A stretch of DNA of 14,003 nucleotides from NCBI GenBank assembly GCA_934358675.1, contig CAKRKX010000066.1:1-14003 (forward strand). The letters run 5' to 3'. Made by a program: the position numbers and the translations under genes. The notes under the pieces are model-generated. The model ran no database searches. It was not told the origin of the DNA and worked only from the letters and a program-made list of their open reading frames with translations. The stretch comes from an uncultured Agathobacter sp. Lineage in GTDB: Bacteria; Bacillota; Clostridia; Lachnospirales; Lachnospiraceae. Positions within the stretch are counted from its first letter, which is position 1. The number at the start of each line of letters is the position of its first letter. Below, one piece after another: positions 13,949-14,003 of this stretch.

Positions 13949-14003
13949 TGGCAAACGTACAGTATTATGATGTAATCCTCAAACCAGTAGTAACTGAGAA
14001 GAG
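13948..14003 (+). CDS. rplW: 50S ribosomal protein L23 (uL23), N-terminal part, cut by window end
   Basis: Eighteen full codons are visible: M-A-N-V-Q-Y-Y-D-V-I-L-K-P-V-V-T-E-K. D-V-I-L-K-P-V-V-T-E-K is the conserved L23 start. The ATG overlaps the rplD stop as TAATG, and the ribosome binding site GAGGAGGTG (13931-13939) lies inside the end of rplD, so the two are translationally coupled. L23 sits at the tunnel exit and docks trigger factor and SRP. The gene order S10-L3-L4-L23 confirms the call. Confidence 0.93.
   Translation, partial: MANVQYYDVILKPVVTEK

Overview
The window looks like the chromosome of a Gram-positive Clostridia member, most likely Lachnospiraceae (Roseburia/Agathobacter/Butyrivibrio type). 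The grounds are the AGGAGG ribosome binding sites, an S10 operon (rpsJ-rplC-rplD-rplW) with a firmicute promoter, DUF4358 lipoproteins and DHHW proteins beside an MBOAT acyltransferase, and a large secreted multidomain glucanase. The genus call is inference.

Layout, left to right. (1) The tail of a probable chemotaxis receptor and its terminator. (2) trpS, with its own promoter and no T-box. (3) A + strand cassette: DUF4358 lipoprotein, AlgI-like MBOAT membrane O-acyltransferase, a membrane-anchored DHHW protein, a lipid-anchored DHHW protein, then a CorA-type ion channel and a terminator. The cassette promoter has its -35 inside the trpS terminator hairpin and a perfect tandem 11-bp repeat just upstream. 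(4) A 1195-residue secreted GH16 beta-glucanase with three degenerate N-terminal repeats, a bacterial Ig-like domain, two low-complexity linkers and three copies of a C-terminal module I do not recognise. (5) On the - strand, an RlmI-like SAM methyltransferase, convergent with the glucanase and sharing a bidirectional terminator with it. (6) A 599-nt gap holding a dyad, a strong promoter and a long structured leader, followed by rpsJ, a second structured 152-nt spacer, rplC, rplD and the start of rplW.

How the genes fit together. Region 3 has the architecture of alginate/peptidoglycan O-acetylation systems. The MBOAT protein would move acetyl groups across the membrane and SGNH-like DHHW proteins would place them on an extracytoplasmic glycan. 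The substrate is unknown and the DUF4358 lipoprotein has no established role that I know of. The glucanase would cut beta-1,3- or mixed-linkage glucans outside the cell and hold them through its repeats.

The most interesting observations are the S10 leader RNA (a 16-bp long-range helix closing a ~200-nt domain, with mutually exclusive hairpins and the Shine-Dalgarno in the loop of a terminator-like hairpin), the two-effector acetylation cassette, and the unrecognised triplicated glucanase modules. All structures were paired by eye and none was computed.
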